Assembly (NCBI GenBank): GCA_016203225.1
Contig: JACQNC010000012.1
Coordinates: 29,104-93,103 of the forward strand
DNA length: 64,000 nt
Direction of reading: 5' to 3'
Source of the DNA: Candidatus Woesearchaeota archaeon
Lineage (GTDB): Archaea > Nanobdellota > Nanobdellia > Woesearchaeales > ARS49
A model generated the notes under the pieces. It did not search any database. It was given only the letters and a program-made list of their open reading frames with translations, and was not told where the DNA came from. The position numbers were made by a program, and so were the translations under genes. Within the stretch, counting starts at the first letter, position 1. Each line of letters opens with the position of its first letter. Shown piece by piece: positions 52,229-61,393 of the stretch.

Positions 52229-52551
52229 ACCTGAAGTTCTCTCAACGCTGGGCTGAGTTCTGGGCGCTGTTCCTGATCATCATCGGGTTCCTTTTCGCGG
52301 TGAGCGTCGAGAACGTGACTGGATTGTACGCTGTGACGATCCTGTTCGGTCTCGTGTTCGGTAGGTTGCTGTTCCGATTCCGCAAGAACCTAAAGGGCAG
52401 CATCCTCACCATCATTTTGGGCTTCATGATCGGGTTCCTTTTGGGTGCGCAGCTCGGCGACCGGAAGGTTCTTATCCTGCTCTTCGCCGTCGCCATGGCA
52501 GTGAGTTTCTATGTCCATGAGACCGGCTGGCTACGCAGTGCAGAATATTAG
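52219..52551 (+). CDS. Small membrane protein (110 aa)
   Basis: About four hydrophobic segments with a short cytoplasmic N-terminus. It overlaps the M50-like gene by 10 nt and the MBL hydrolase gene by about 40 nt, indicating a tight operon. No family recognised. Confidence 0.75.
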   Translation: MEIDLKFSQRWAEFWALFLIIIGFLFAVSVENVTGLYAVTILFGLVFGRLLFRFRKNLKGSILTIILGFMIGFLLGAQLGDRKVLILLFAVAMAVSFYVHETGWLRSAEY

Positions 52552-53119
52552 CAAGCACGTCTGGAAACTCCCTGGCGACAGCAACATCTACTATCTCGAT
52601 CTGGGCGCGAAAGTCATCATCGACACGAGCGAACGTCCGCAGCGTGCGAAGATGGACCTGTTTTTGTCCAAGTTCGTCGATTTTTCGAAAATAGATCTCG
52701 TCATCTTCACGCATTTCCATCTCGATCACGTCGGCAACTTCGACGCGTTCCCGAACGCGCGATTGGTGGCGTCGCGCGCGGAGATCGAGGACTTCCGGAA
52801 AGACGTGTACGGTGCGGTGCTGGACAAGAATCTTGCGGAGAAGTTCAAGCACGCGAATCTGGTCGCCATCGAAGACATCCAGCTTCCAAGAGGGCTCGAA
52901 GTCATCCCGAGTCCCGGCCACACGCGGGGAAGCATCTGCATCTGGTATCCTGCAGAGAAAATCCTGTTCTCCGGCGACACGCTCTTCCCGGTCGGCATCG
53001 GGCGCACAGACCTGCCGACCAGCGTCCCTGACGAGATGCCGAAGACGTTGGCGAAGCTCACCCAGTACAACTTCAAGACCCTCTGCGCAGGGCATGATTA
53101 CGGGTTGGAGCAGCTCTGA
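52511..53119 (+). CDS. MBL-fold metallo-hydrolase
   Basis: A 202-residue metallo-beta-lactamase fold with HFHLDHVG (about 77-84), PGHTRGS (about 134-140), FSGDTLF (about 152) and a terminal GHDYG. Size and motifs fit glyoxalase II-like or persulfide dioxygenase-like hydrolases; the substrate is unknown. ATG 52511 or 52517 is the start. Confidence 0.9.
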   Translation: MSMRPAGYAVQNISKHVWKLPGDSNIYYLDLGAKVIIDTSERPQRAKMDLFLSKFVDFSKIDLVIFTHFHLDHVGNFDAFPNARLVASRAEIEDFRKDVYGAVLDKNLAEKFKHANLVAIEDIQLPRGLEVIPSPGHTRGSICIWYPAEKILFSGDTLFPVGIGRTDLPTSVPDEMPKTLAKLTQYNFKTLCAGHDYGLEQL

Positions 53120-53179
53120 GCACTGGACACGAGACATCCTGCCTCAACCTTTTAAAACAGACTTGATTTCGACGTGCTC

Positions 53180-55390
53180 ATGCTTCGCGACTTCGAGCCG
53201 CGGCTCTACCAAGAGACGATATTCAACACGTGCACTGAGAAGAACACGCTCGTCGTGCTGCCGACTGGGATGGGAAAGACCGCCATCGCGATGATGCTCG
53301 CTGCGCACAGACTCAAGCTCTATCCTAACTCGAAAATCTTGTTCCTAGCACCGACAAAGCCGTTGGCAGAGCAGCATCTGCAGTCGTTCAAGAAGAGTTT
53401 CGTGATCGACGAGAGCAAGCTTGCGTTGTTCACGGGTGACACGCCGCCGGACGAGCGCGTGGCGATGTGGCAGACGGTCCAAATCGTCTTCTCGACGCCG
53501 CAAGGGTTGGAGAACGATGTCATCAGCAGCAAGATAGCGTTGGAGGACGTCTCTTTGATGATCTTCGACGAAGCGCATCGCGCCACGGGAGACTATAGTT
53601 ACGTCTTCCTGGCGAAGCAGTACAACCGTAAGGCGAAATTCCCGAAAATCCTCGCGCTCACGGCGTCTCCGGGCAGTGAAATGATAAAGATCGACGAGCT
53701 GTGCAAGAACCTGTTCATCGAATCGGTCGAGGTCAGGACCGACAACGATCCTGACGTGAAGCCGTACATCCAGGAGGTCGAGTTCGAATGGATCAAGCTG
53801 GAGCTTCCGGAGCTGTTCAAGCAGATCCAGGGCTACCTGAACAGCTGCATCCGGACAAAACTCGCCGAGATCAAGAGATACGGCCTCACGCAGTCTGTGC
53901 AGTTCATCAGCAAGAAGGACCTGCTCGGCATGCAGGCGGAACTGCGCGCGCGCATGACTTCAGGCCAGCGCGATTTCGAGACGCTCAAATCAATCTCGCT
54001 CACGGCAGAGATCATAAAGGTCCAGCACGCGTTGGAACTGCTCGAGACGCAGTGCATCAGCAGCCTGCACGCGTATTTCACCAAGGTCTTCGAGGACGCC
54101 CGCGCGGGCCAGAGCAAAGCGGTCAAGAACCTCGTTCAGGACCTGCACTGGAAGAGCGCGTTCGTTCTCGTGAACAAGGCGCACGATTTAGGTGTTGAAC
54201 ATCCGAAGCTCAACGCGCTCCGCGGGATTGTGGAGCAGGAGCTCGTGAACAACAAGTTCGCCAAGATCATCGTCTTCACGCAGTACCGCGACACGGCCGT
54301 GAAGATCAAGCAGGAGCTCGACAAGGCGAAGACGCTGAGCGAGATCTTCGTCGGCCAGGCCAAGAAGAAGACGACCGGATTGTCGCAGAAGCAGCAGATC
54401 GAGATGCTGCAGCAGTTCCGCGACGGGTTGTTCAGCGTGCTCATCGCGACTTCCGTCGCAGAGGAGGGCCTCGACATCCCTCGCGTGGACAGCGTAATCT
54501 TCTACGAGCCCATTCCATCCGCGATCCGGACAATCCAACGCCGCGGACGCACAGGACGCCAGGAGAAGGGCCGCGTCGTCATGCTCATGGCCAAGGGCAC
54601 GCGCGACGAGGCGTTCTCGTGGAGCGCGAAGAACAAGGAGAAGTCCATGCACAAATTCCTGGACGACCTGCGCACGCACGGCCACAAGCTCGCGGCGCAA
54701 TCGCAACAGACCATCGCGACGTTCACGCAAGAGAAGGTCAGGATCTTCGCGGACTATCGCGAGAAAGCCTCAGGTGTCGTGAAGGAACTTGTCGAGCAAG
54801 GCGTCGACATCAGCTTGGAGATGATGCCATCTGCCGATTATGTCCTGTCTCCGCGGGTCGCGATTGAGTTCAAGACCTGCCAGGACTTCGTCGATAGCAT
54901 CATCGACGGAAGATTGTTGGAGCAATTGAAGGCTTTGAAGGAGCATTACGAGCGCCCAATCATCGTCGTCGAAGGCGCGGAGGACATCTACGCGTTGCGC
55001 AACGTGCATCCGAACGCCATCCGCGGCATGCTCGCCACAATCGCGGTGAGCTACGGCATCCCCATTTTACGCACGAAGGATTTCAAGGACACTGCTGGCT
55101 TGTTGATCTCGATCGCGAAGCGTGAACAGTCCGGAGAGAAACGCGATTTCGCGCCGCACGCCGACAAGAAACCCATGACGCTGAAGGAATCGCAGGAATA
55201 CGTAGTTTCCTCATTGCCGAACATCGGCCCCAACCTCGCGAAGGAACTGTTGAAAGCGTTCGGTTCGGTCAAGAACGTCATCAACGCCTCCGACGAAGAA
55301 CTGAAGAAAGTCGAAGGCGTCGGTGAAAAGAAAGCGCAGGGGATCAAGGATGTGAGCGAGAAGGAGTACGACGAACACAAATCTATTTAA
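53180..55390 (+). CDS. hef: Hef helicase-nuclease (XPF/FANCM family)
   Basis: Archaeal Hef processes stalled forks. The 736 residues contain an SF2 helicase with LPTGMGKT (Walker A, about 36-43), DEAH, and the motif VI-type QRRGRTGRQ; an insert; and a C-terminal XPF nuclease domain (about 530-665) with helix-hairpin-helix repeats (675-735). The nuclease motif, usually ERKxxxD, reads EFKTCQD, so Arg is replaced by Phe. ATG 53180 lies about 26 bp after TTTTAAAA and is preferred to GTG 53174. Confidence 0.95.
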   Translation: MLRDFEPRLYQETIFNTCTEKNTLVVLPTGMGKTAIAMMLAAHRLKLYPNSKILFLAPTKPLAEQHLQSFKKSFVIDESKLALFTGDTPPDERVAMWQTVQIVFSTPQGLENDVISSKIALEDVSLMIFDEAHRATGDYSYVFLAKQYNRKAKFPKILALTASPGSEMIKIDELCKNLFIESVEVRTDNDPDVKPYIQEVEFEWIKLELPELFKQIQGYLNSCIRTKLAEIKRYGLTQSVQFISKKDLLGMQAELRARMTSGQRDFETLKSISLTAEIIKVQHALELLETQCISSLHAYFTKVFEDARAGQSKAVKNLVQDLHWKSAFVLVNKAHDLGVEHPKLNALRGIVEQELVNNKFAKIIVFTQYRDTAVKIKQELDKAKTLSEIFVGQAKKKTTGLSQKQQIEMLQQFRDGLFSVLIATSVAEEGLDIPRVDSVIFYEPIPSAIRTIQRRGRTGRQEKGRVVMLMAKGTRDEAFSWSAKNKEKSMHKFLDDLRTHGHKLAAQSQQTIATFTQEKVRIFADYREKASGVVKELVEQGVDISLEMMPSADYVLSPRVAIEFKTCQDFVDSIIDGRLLEQLKALKEHYERPIIVVEGAEDIYALRNVHPNAIRGMLATIAVSYGIPILRTKDFKDTAGLLISIAKREQSGEKRDFAPHADKKPMTLKESQEYVVSSLPNIGPNLAKELLKAFGSVKNVINASDEELKKVEGVGEKKAQGIKDVSEKEYDEHKSI

Positions 55391-55413
55391 GTGCAGAATA
55401 GACCGGCACACAC

Positions 55414-56262
55414 ATGAATCCTGCGATCGTTTTCATCATTCTTGCCGTTATCGCAAGCACAATCAAGAAAGTGCTTGACAGATACGTCGCGGTCAGGGCG
55501 TCAGTGTTCTCATTCGCGATCGTAACACAGTTTCTCGCATCACTTCTGTTCCTGCCATTCGCATTACCGTATCTTGCACTTCCGGCATCGCGCGCAGCGT
55601 GGATTGCGCTGGGACTCGGCTGCATTATTTGGACTATCATGTCACTCACTATCTACCTTGCCATCAAGAAAGCAGAAGTCTCTATCAAAGAACCCCTTCA
55701 CCAATCAAAGCTGATTTGGACATTGCTCTTCGGTGCATTATTTCTCGGAGAATCCTTGACAACGACTAAGATTGTTGGTACCATCATCATTTTTGTCGGC
55801 TTGGCCGTATTGCTCTTCCATCCAGAACGCAAACTGGGCCGACTCACCGAGCCAGATGTTTTATGGACCCTAGGGCATGCCTTGCTTGGCGCAATCGCAG
55901 TTATTGTTGACAAAAATGCACTCACATACTTCGCGCCGGAAGCGTACGGATTCATCGTCTATCTAGTGCCTGGCATTCTTCTGACGATGGCATTGCCGAA
56001 GAAGTACCCAGAAGTCAAGAACTTGCTTAAAGCACACGCTGTTCCTACGCTCGCAACGATCACGTTGGCTACCGCAGCGTACTTCTTTGCGCTTCAAGCG
56101 TATGCGCGCGCAGACGCCACGGTCGTTTATCCGATGCTGCAACTTTCAACTATTCTTGCAGTCATCGCGGGCATCGTGGTGCTTCGTGAAAGAGAACATC
56201 GTTGGCAGAAAATTGCGGCAACCGTTCTTGTGATTATTGGAGCAATCGTTCTGCGTCTCTAA
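55414..56262 (+). CDS. EamA/DMT-superfamily transporter
   Basis: A 282-residue integral membrane protein with about ten transmembrane helices in two EamA repeats. The first repeat has EPLHQSKLIWT and LFLGESLTTTKIVGT, the second has VVLREREHRWQKI. Typical substrates are metabolites or amino acids; this one is unknown. Codon use is more AT-rich than in hef, hinting at later acquisition. Confidence 0.88.
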   Translation: MNPAIVFIILAVIASTIKKVLDRYVAVRASVFSFAIVTQFLASLLFLPFALPYLALPASRAAWIALGLGCIIWTIMSLTIYLAIKKAEVSIKEPLHQSKLIWTLLFGALFLGESLTTTKIVGTIIIFVGLAVLLFHPERKLGRLTEPDVLWTLGHALLGAIAVIVDKNALTYFAPEAYGFIVYLVPGILLTMALPKKYPEVKNLLKAHAVPTLATITLATAAYFFALQAYARADATVVYPMLQLSTILAVIAGIVVLREREHRWQKIAATVLVIIGAIVLRL

Positions 56263-56306
56263 AGTCTGGTTCCAAATCATATCTGTATCGAGCGAAGAAT
56301 GTCTTA

Positions 56307-56669
56307 TTAATCCGATGGATGCAGGTTTTCCACAAATGTGGCCAATCCCTCGATTTGGCGCAATGGCGTGTTCCGCAACAGGAATTTCCGCAAGCCGTCA
56401 TCGATCTTGATGCCGTGCCGTTGCAGTCCGTTGCGGAGAACGCCGTACAGTTCCTTGCCTTTCGAGTCCAGATCTGTGAGAATGACTACTATCTGCGCCT
56501 GGCGCGCGGCGTCCTCGACGACCGCATACAACGGTTTTGTGAGCGTCACAATGTTTGAAAGACCGAGCGTCTTTAGGCTCGCTTCGTCCTTCTTGCCCTC
56601 GACGATTATCAATGGCTGTTCTACGACAAGACGGTTGATAAGTCGGAGAAGGTCGTTCGCGGCGAGCAT
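56307..56669 (-). CDS. Small Toprim-domain protein
   Basis: A 120-residue stand-alone Toprim domain with VEGKKDE (about 23-29) and the DLDSKG metal-binding motif (about 65-70), as in the small DnaG/RNase M5-like proteins of archaea. Nucleic-acid cleavage or priming is likely, but unassigned. The ATG is 26.5 bp from the centre of a TATATA box shared with the primase gene. Confidence 0.88.
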   Translation of the reverse strand: MLAANDLLRLINRLVVEQPLIIVEGKKDEASLKTLGLSNIVTLTKPLYAVVEDAARQAQIVVILTDLDSKGKELYGVLRNGLQRHGIKIDDGLRKFLLRNTPLRQIEGLATFVENLHPSD

Positions 56670-56690
56670 GCACTGGACAGTCTCGCAACA

Positions 56691-56700
56691 AATATATAAG
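56691..56700. promoter_or_regulatory. TATA box shared by Toprim and primase genes
   Basis: AATATATAAG contains palindromic TATATA centred at 56695.5. The leftward ATG (56669) is 26.5 bp away, the rightward ATG (56730) is 34.5 bp away, giving one leaderless mRNA and one with about an 8-nt leader. No other TATA is visible in the 60-bp spacer. Confidence 0.6.
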
Positions 56701-56729
56701 CGTTCAGGACTCTCTGAGAGTGGGGGAAC

Positions 56730-58052
56730 ATGAACATCCATCTGAGCACGCTTCTGCAGTATTATAAGAGGCCTGACGTGCAGCAGGCTCTGGTAGACGC
56801 CGCGCACGACAAGGAGATCGCGGTGAGTTTCGGCGGCGAAGGCTATGGCAAGCGCCCGGATGCGATCCAGTATCCGAAGGACGTCCTTGAATTCGTCAAG
56901 AACGGAGCGACGAGTTTCCACTGTTCTGAGGAACTCTGGCTCAACCCGCTCCAGATAACCACCGGCGCTCCGCGACAGGAGCTTGACGCGTTGCGGAAAG
57001 GCTGGGACCTCGTCCTCGACATCGACTGCCCCGAACTCACGTACAGCAGGATCGCGGCAGACCTGCTCGTGCAGGCGCTCCAGTACCACGGCATCAACGC
57101 GATCTCGGTCAAGTTCTCAGGAAATCACGGCTTCCACATCGCAGTGCCATTCGAGAGCTTCCCGGAGACCGTGCACGGCAAACCGACAAAAGACTGGTTC
57201 CCCGAGGGCCCGAGGAAAATCGCGGCATATCTCGGCACAATGATAAAGGCGCAGCTGACCAGCCGTCTGCTCGCTCTCAATGACATCGGCCAGATCATGC
57301 AACGCGTCGACAAACCTCGCGAGAAGCTGCTCAAGAACGGCGCGTTCGACCCGTTCAGCGTGCTCAGCATAGACACCGTGCTCATCGCGCCGCGCCACCT
57401 GTACCGCATGCCGTACTCGTTCAACGAGAAGTCAGGCCTTGTCAGCATCCCGATCGATCCCGAACGCATCCTTTCGTTCGACAAGACAGAAGCGAAGGCG
57501 GAGAACGTCAAGCCGCTGCTCGCGTTTCTCGACAGGACAAAAGCAAAACCTGGAGAAGCCACAAAGCTGCTCGTGAGCGCGTTCGATTTCGTGGCGAAGG
57601 AGACCGAGCGCAAGGACGAGAAGGACAAGCACGCGGACCGCAAAGAGTTCGAGATCCCGACGCAGGCGCTTTCCGAAAACCTGTTCCCGCCGTGCGTGAA
57701 GCTCGCGGCCCAAGGCATGAAGGACGGCAAGAAACGCGCGCTGTTCGCGCTGACGAATTTCTTCGTGAACGTCGGCTGGGACCATGACAAGATGCTAGCC
57801 TGGCTCAAGGACTGGAACGCCAAGAACCCCGAGCCGTTGCGCGACCAGATCATCGAGGGCCACGTGCGCTACCATAAACAATCGAAGAAACGCGTGCTGC
57901 CGCCCAACTGCAGGCAGTTCTGGGAAGAGCTCGGCCTCTGCAAACCTGATGGATTGTGCAATCGCATCAAGAATCCGGTGAGCTACGCGTCACGAAGAGC
58001 TTGGCTGCTCAACAGGGATAAGGAAGAGAAAGAAGACCAAGATGTTAATTGA
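56730..58052 (+). CDS. priSL: Fused DNA primase PriS-PriL (single chain)
   Basis: Residues 1-300 are the catalytic PriS-type domain with metal ligands Asp97 and Asp99 (LDIDC), SGNHGFH (130-136) and a third Asp at about 215. Residues 310-440 resemble the PriL C-terminal [4Fe-4S] domain with Cys322, Cys394, Cys404 and Cys410. The PriL N-terminal half is missing, so one 440-residue chain replaces the usual heterodimer. Fused primases are known from Nanoarchaeum and other DPANN. Confidence 0.9.
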   Translation: MNIHLSTLLQYYKRPDVQQALVDAAHDKEIAVSFGGEGYGKRPDAIQYPKDVLEFVKNGATSFHCSEELWLNPLQITTGAPRQELDALRKGWDLVLDIDCPELTYSRIAADLLVQALQYHGINAISVKFSGNHGFHIAVPFESFPETVHGKPTKDWFPEGPRKIAAYLGTMIKAQLTSRLLALNDIGQIMQRVDKPREKLLKNGAFDPFSVLSIDTVLIAPRHLYRMPYSFNEKSGLVSIPIDPERILSFDKTEAKAENVKPLLAFLDRTKAKPGEATKLLVSAFDFVAKETERKDEKDKHADRKEFEIPTQALSENLFPPCVKLAAQGMKDGKKRALFALTNFFVNVGWDHDKMLAWLKDWNAKNPEPLRDQIIEGHVRYHKQSKKRVLPPNCRQFWEELGLCKPDGLCNRIKNPVSYASRRAWLLNRDKEEKEDQDVN

Positions 58053-58122
58053 CTTAACATATGTTTAATATGCAATGAAATAAGTTATTCTATTTAACAT
58101 TTTCCAGAGGAAACAGGCACAG

Positions 58123-58269
58123 TAAGTTTTATAAACAACCCCTTGTGAGCGCCGAATGGAGTGTTTAATTCCATTAGACACTGACGTTCACGACGAGCCT
58201 GGAAAGACCGCTTTTCAGTACAGTCCATAAAGACTGACTTCTAGCGCAGGCTCGCTCGATTGAGGCTCT
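58123..58269 (+). promoter_or_regulatory. Promoter and structured leader of the L3 operon
   Basis: TATA-like GTTTTATAAAC (about 58124-58134) predicts a start near 58160. The 110-nt leader begins with a 10-bp hairpin (AGTGTTTAAT/ATTAGACACT, 58160-58182). It then forms a branched element: CGAGCCTG (58194-58201) pairs with CAGGCTCG (58247-58254) and encloses hairpins GAAAG/CTTTC and CAGTC/GACTG. Autogenous control of ribosomal protein synthesis is the obvious hypothesis. Confidence 0.65.
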
Positions 58270-59244
58270 ATGCCACGCACACGAAACCCACGTCGAGGAA
58301 GCATGCAGTTCTGGCCGCGCAAGCGTGCCAGCAGGCTGACCGCGCGCGTGCGCACGTGGGCGACGACAAAGGACGCGAAGCCATTGGGATTCGCGGGCTA
58401 CAAGGCAGGCATGACCCACATCGTGGTCACCGACAGCCGGCCGAACTCGTTGACCAAGGGCGAGGACATCCCGTTTCCCGTGACTGTCATCGAGTGCCCT
58501 CCGCTCCGGGTCGCGGCGATCAATCTCTATGCCGCAGCCTATGGCGGCACCAGATTGGCCAACGTAATCCTCGCTCCTTCTCACGAAAAATATGTCAACC
58601 GCGCATTCCCTGTGCCGAAGAAGTATGACAAGACGCTCGACGGGACGAAAGTCGAGCATCTCGCCGACATCCGACTCCTCACGGTCGCGCAACCTCACCT
58701 GATCAAGTTCAAGAAGACTCCTGAAGTCATCGAGCTCGCGATCGGCGGCACGCTCGAGCAGAAGCTCGCGTACGCAAAGAGCGTGCTCGGAAAGGATATC
58801 AACGTCAACGACGCTTTCGTTGAAGGCAACCAGGTCGACGTGCACTCGGTCACGACAGGCCGCGGCACTCAGGGACCTGTCGCGCGGTTCGGCGTCGACG
58901 TCAGGAGCCACAAGTCACAAGGCACGACTAGAGGTCCGGGAAGCCTCGGTCCATGGCGCGCCAACAGGTCTTGGGCGGTATCGCACCTAGGACAGACTGG
59001 TCTCCATATGCGCACCGAGATCAACAAGTGGCTGCTCAAGATCGGCACGAACCCTGCGGAGATAGCGCTCAAGGGCGGCTTCAAGCGCTACGGCGTCATC
59101 ACCGCGAATTACATCCTTCTCAAGGGCAGCATCGGCGGCCCATCAAAACGCCTCATCACGTTCACCCAGCCAGTACGACCTAACAGGCGCATCCCCAAGC
59201 AGGTGCCAGCTACGACGTATGTGAGCCTGACGAGCAAACAATGA
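58270..59244 (+). CDS. rpl3: Ribosomal protein uL3
   Basis: A 324-residue archaeal uL3, of normal archaeal length, with the basic N-terminal extension PRTRNPRRGSMQFWPRKRA and the conserved GTTRGPGSLGPW-type loop near the peptidyl transferase centre. First gene of the operon; it overlaps L4 by 4 nt. Confidence 0.97.
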   Translation: MPRTRNPRRGSMQFWPRKRASRLTARVRTWATTKDAKPLGFAGYKAGMTHIVVTDSRPNSLTKGEDIPFPVTVIECPPLRVAAINLYAAAYGGTRLANVILAPSHEKYVNRAFPVPKKYDKTLDGTKVEHLADIRLLTVAQPHLIKFKKTPEVIELAIGGTLEQKLAYAKSVLGKDINVNDAFVEGNQVDVHSVTTGRGTQGPVARFGVDVRSHKSQGTTRGPGSLGPWRANRSWAVSHLGQTGLHMRTEINKWLLKIGTNPAEIALKGGFKRYGVITANYILLKGSIGGPSKRLITFTQPVRPNRRIPKQVPATTYVSLTSKQ

Positions 59245-60047
59245 CCATGGAACTCAAGATCCTAAACGCGACCAACCAGAGCGTCGGCACAAAGAAGCTA
59301 CCGGGCGCGTTCGACGAGCCTGTGCGCAAGGATCTCATCCAGCGCGCTGTCGAGGTCGTGCAGGCCAACCGCAGGCAGCCGTACGGCGCGGATCCTCGCG
59401 CTGGCAAGAAGGCAGCCGCGAAGCTCTCACGACGCAGACGAAAGTACAAGGGATCCTACGGCAAGGGCATCTCGCGCGTGCCCCGAAAGACGCTCAGCAG
59501 GAACGGCTCGCAGATGTACTGGGTCGGCGCGTTCGCTCCAGGCATGGTCGGCGGACGCCGCTCTTTCCCGCCTGGCGCGGACAAGGACTGGAGCAAGAGC
59601 ATAAATGTCAAGGAACGCCGCAAGGCCATCCGCAGCGCGCTCGCAGCGACAGTCAACAAGGCCATCGTGCAGCAGCACGGCCACCGAGTCCCCGACACGT
59701 ACCCGTTCCTGATCGACACTAGCTTCGAGACTCTCGACACCGCGAAGAAGGTGCGCGATGCGCTCGAGAATCTCAACCTCACGGCAGAGCTCGACCGCGC
59801 AGGAGAGAAGAAGGTCCGCGCAGGCACCGGAAAGATGCGTGGCAGGCGCTACCAGAAGAAGGTCGGCCCGCTGCTCGTCGTCTCCGGACCCTGCAAGCTC
59901 GTCCAGAGCGCGCGCAACCTTGCCGGTGTGGATGTCGTTAGCGCTGATAGGCTCAACGCAGAGCTCCTCGCTCCTGGCGCGAAGCCCGGACGGCTCACGC
60001 TGTACACCAGCGCGGCAATCGAGAAGTTGGAGAAGTTGTTCGCATGA
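59241..60047 (+). CDS. rpl4: Ribosomal protein uL4
   Basis: A 268-residue protein with the archaeal extended loop region RKYKGSYGKGISRVPRK reaching into the exit tunnel and GGRRSFPPG following. The ATG overlaps the L3 stop, and the stop overlaps the L23 start by 4 nt. Confidence 0.97.
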   Translation: MTMELKILNATNQSVGTKKLPGAFDEPVRKDLIQRAVEVVQANRRQPYGADPRAGKKAAAKLSRRRRKYKGSYGKGISRVPRKTLSRNGSQMYWVGAFAPGMVGGRRSFPPGADKDWSKSINVKERRKAIRSALAATVNKAIVQQHGHRVPDTYPFLIDTSFETLDTAKKVRDALENLNLTAELDRAGEKKVRAGTGKMRGRRYQKKVGPLLVVSGPCKLVQSARNLAGVDVVSADRLNAELLAPGAKPGRLTLYTSAAIEKLEKLFA

Positions 60048-60292
60048 CGATCAAGCACCCCCTGGCGACTGAGAAGAGCATCCGTATGATGGAGGCGAGC
60101 AACACGCTCGTGTTCGTCGTGGAGAAGCAGGCGACCAAGGTGGATATCAAGGAAGCGATAGAGAAGGCTTTCACGGCGAAGGTTTCGCGCGTGCGCACGC
60201 AAGTTGACCGTCAGGGCCAGAAGCGCGCGTACGTCACGTTCGCGAAGGAGACGCCTGCCATCGACATCGCGACCAATCTCGGACTGATGTGA
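60044..60292 (+). CDS. rpl23: Ribosomal protein uL23
   Basis: An 82-residue protein at the tunnel exit, where SRP and NAC dock. KHPLATEKSIRMME at the N-terminus and the basic loop KVSRVRTQV are typical. Confidence 0.96.
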   Translation: MTIKHPLATEKSIRMMEASNTLVFVVEKQATKVDIKEAIEKAFTAKVSRVRTQVDRQGQKRAYVTFAKETPAIDIATNLGLM

Positions 60293-60293
60293 T

Positions 60294-61007
60294 ATGGGAA
60301 AGAATCTGATCCAACAGGCACGCGGCAGAGGAGGCCCGAACTATCGGGCCAGGAGTTTCGCCTACGCCGGCGAAGCGAGGCACCTCCACCCGAGCGCGAA
60401 CCTGCAATCCGGAACGATCACTGAATTCATCAAGTGTCCAGGCCACCTCGCGCCATTGGCACAGATCAAGTACCCCGACGGCCAGACTGTGCTGGTCCAG
60501 GCTGCCGAGGGCTTGAAAGTGGGCGACACGGTAACTACCGGGCAAGGCGGCGCGCTCAAGGACGGCAACACGCTGTCCTTGAAGGATTTGCCGGAAGGGA
60601 CCGCCATCTTCAACATCGAGAGCACGCCCGGCGACGGCGGCAAGTTCTGCCGCACCACGGGGACTTTCGCGCGCATCGTCACCAAGGCTGAACGCCACGT
60701 CATCATCCAATTGCCCAGCAAGAAACAACGCCTATTCCATCCGGACTGCAGGGCGGTCATCGGTGTGGTCGCGGGCTCGGGACGCACAGAGAAGCCGTTC
60801 CTCAAGGCGGGCGCCATGCACTGGCACCGCCGCAGCAGGAACAAGCGCTGGCCCAACCCGTCGGCCGCCGCGCAGAACGCGGTCGACCACCCCTTCGGAA
60901 ACAAGCGCACGTCACGCAAGGGCAAGCAGCGCGTCCAGAGCAAGCACGCACCGCCTGGAAGGAAGGTCGGAAAGATCGGCGCCCGCAGGACTGGCAGGAA
61001 GAAGTAA
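60294..61007 (+). CDS. rpl2: Ribosomal protein uL2
   Basis: A 237-residue protein with GKNLIQQARGRGGPNYR at the N-terminus and the catalytic-centre-proximal segment AAAQNAVDHPFG near the C-terminus. The basic tail is Arg/Lys-rich. Confidence 0.97.
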   Translation: MGKNLIQQARGRGGPNYRARSFAYAGEARHLHPSANLQSGTITEFIKCPGHLAPLAQIKYPDGQTVLVQAAEGLKVGDTVTTGQGGALKDGNTLSLKDLPEGTAIFNIESTPGDGGKFCRTTGTFARIVTKAERHVIIQLPSKKQRLFHPDCRAVIGVVAGSGRTEKPFLKAGAMHWHRRSRNKRWPNPSAAAQNAVDHPFGNKRTSRKGKQRVQSKHAPPGRKVGKIGARRTGRKK

Positions 61008-61009
61008 CC

Positions 61010-61390
61010 ATGGCAAAGGAATTCACGTACTACGGGAAGAGTTGGGAAGAAGTCCAGAAGTTGAGCACAGAGGACTTCGCTAAGCTCCTGCCCAGCAGGC
61101 TCCGTCGTGTCATCAAGCGCGGTTTCACCGAGGCACAGAAAAAGTTCCTCAAGAACCTCGCGAAGGGCCAGCCGAACCTCGAGACGCACTGCCGCGACCT
61201 AGTCATCCTTCCCAGTTTCGTCGGCAAGGTCATCAAGGTCCACAACGGAAAGGAATTCATGCCTATCGCGATCGAGAAGGACATGCTCGGCCACAGGCTG
61301 GGCGAGTTCTCGATCTCCACGAAGAAGGTCGAGCACAGCGCGCCCGGTATCGGAGCTACGCGTTCGAGCTCGGCATTGAGCGTGAGGTAA
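61010..61390 (+). CDS. rps19: Ribosomal protein uS19
   Basis: A 126-residue head protein of archaeal type with FTYYGKSWEEVQKL at the N-terminus and the central KVIKVHNGKEFMPI and HRLGEFS motifs. It lies 2 bp after L2. Confidence 0.96.
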   Translation: MAKEFTYYGKSWEEVQKLSTEDFAKLLPSRLRRVIKRGFTEAQKKFLKNLAKGQPNLETHCRDLVILPSFVGKVIKVHNGKEFMPIAIEKDMLGHRLGEFSISTKKVEHSAPGIGATRSSSALSVR

Positions 61391-61393
61391 ACC

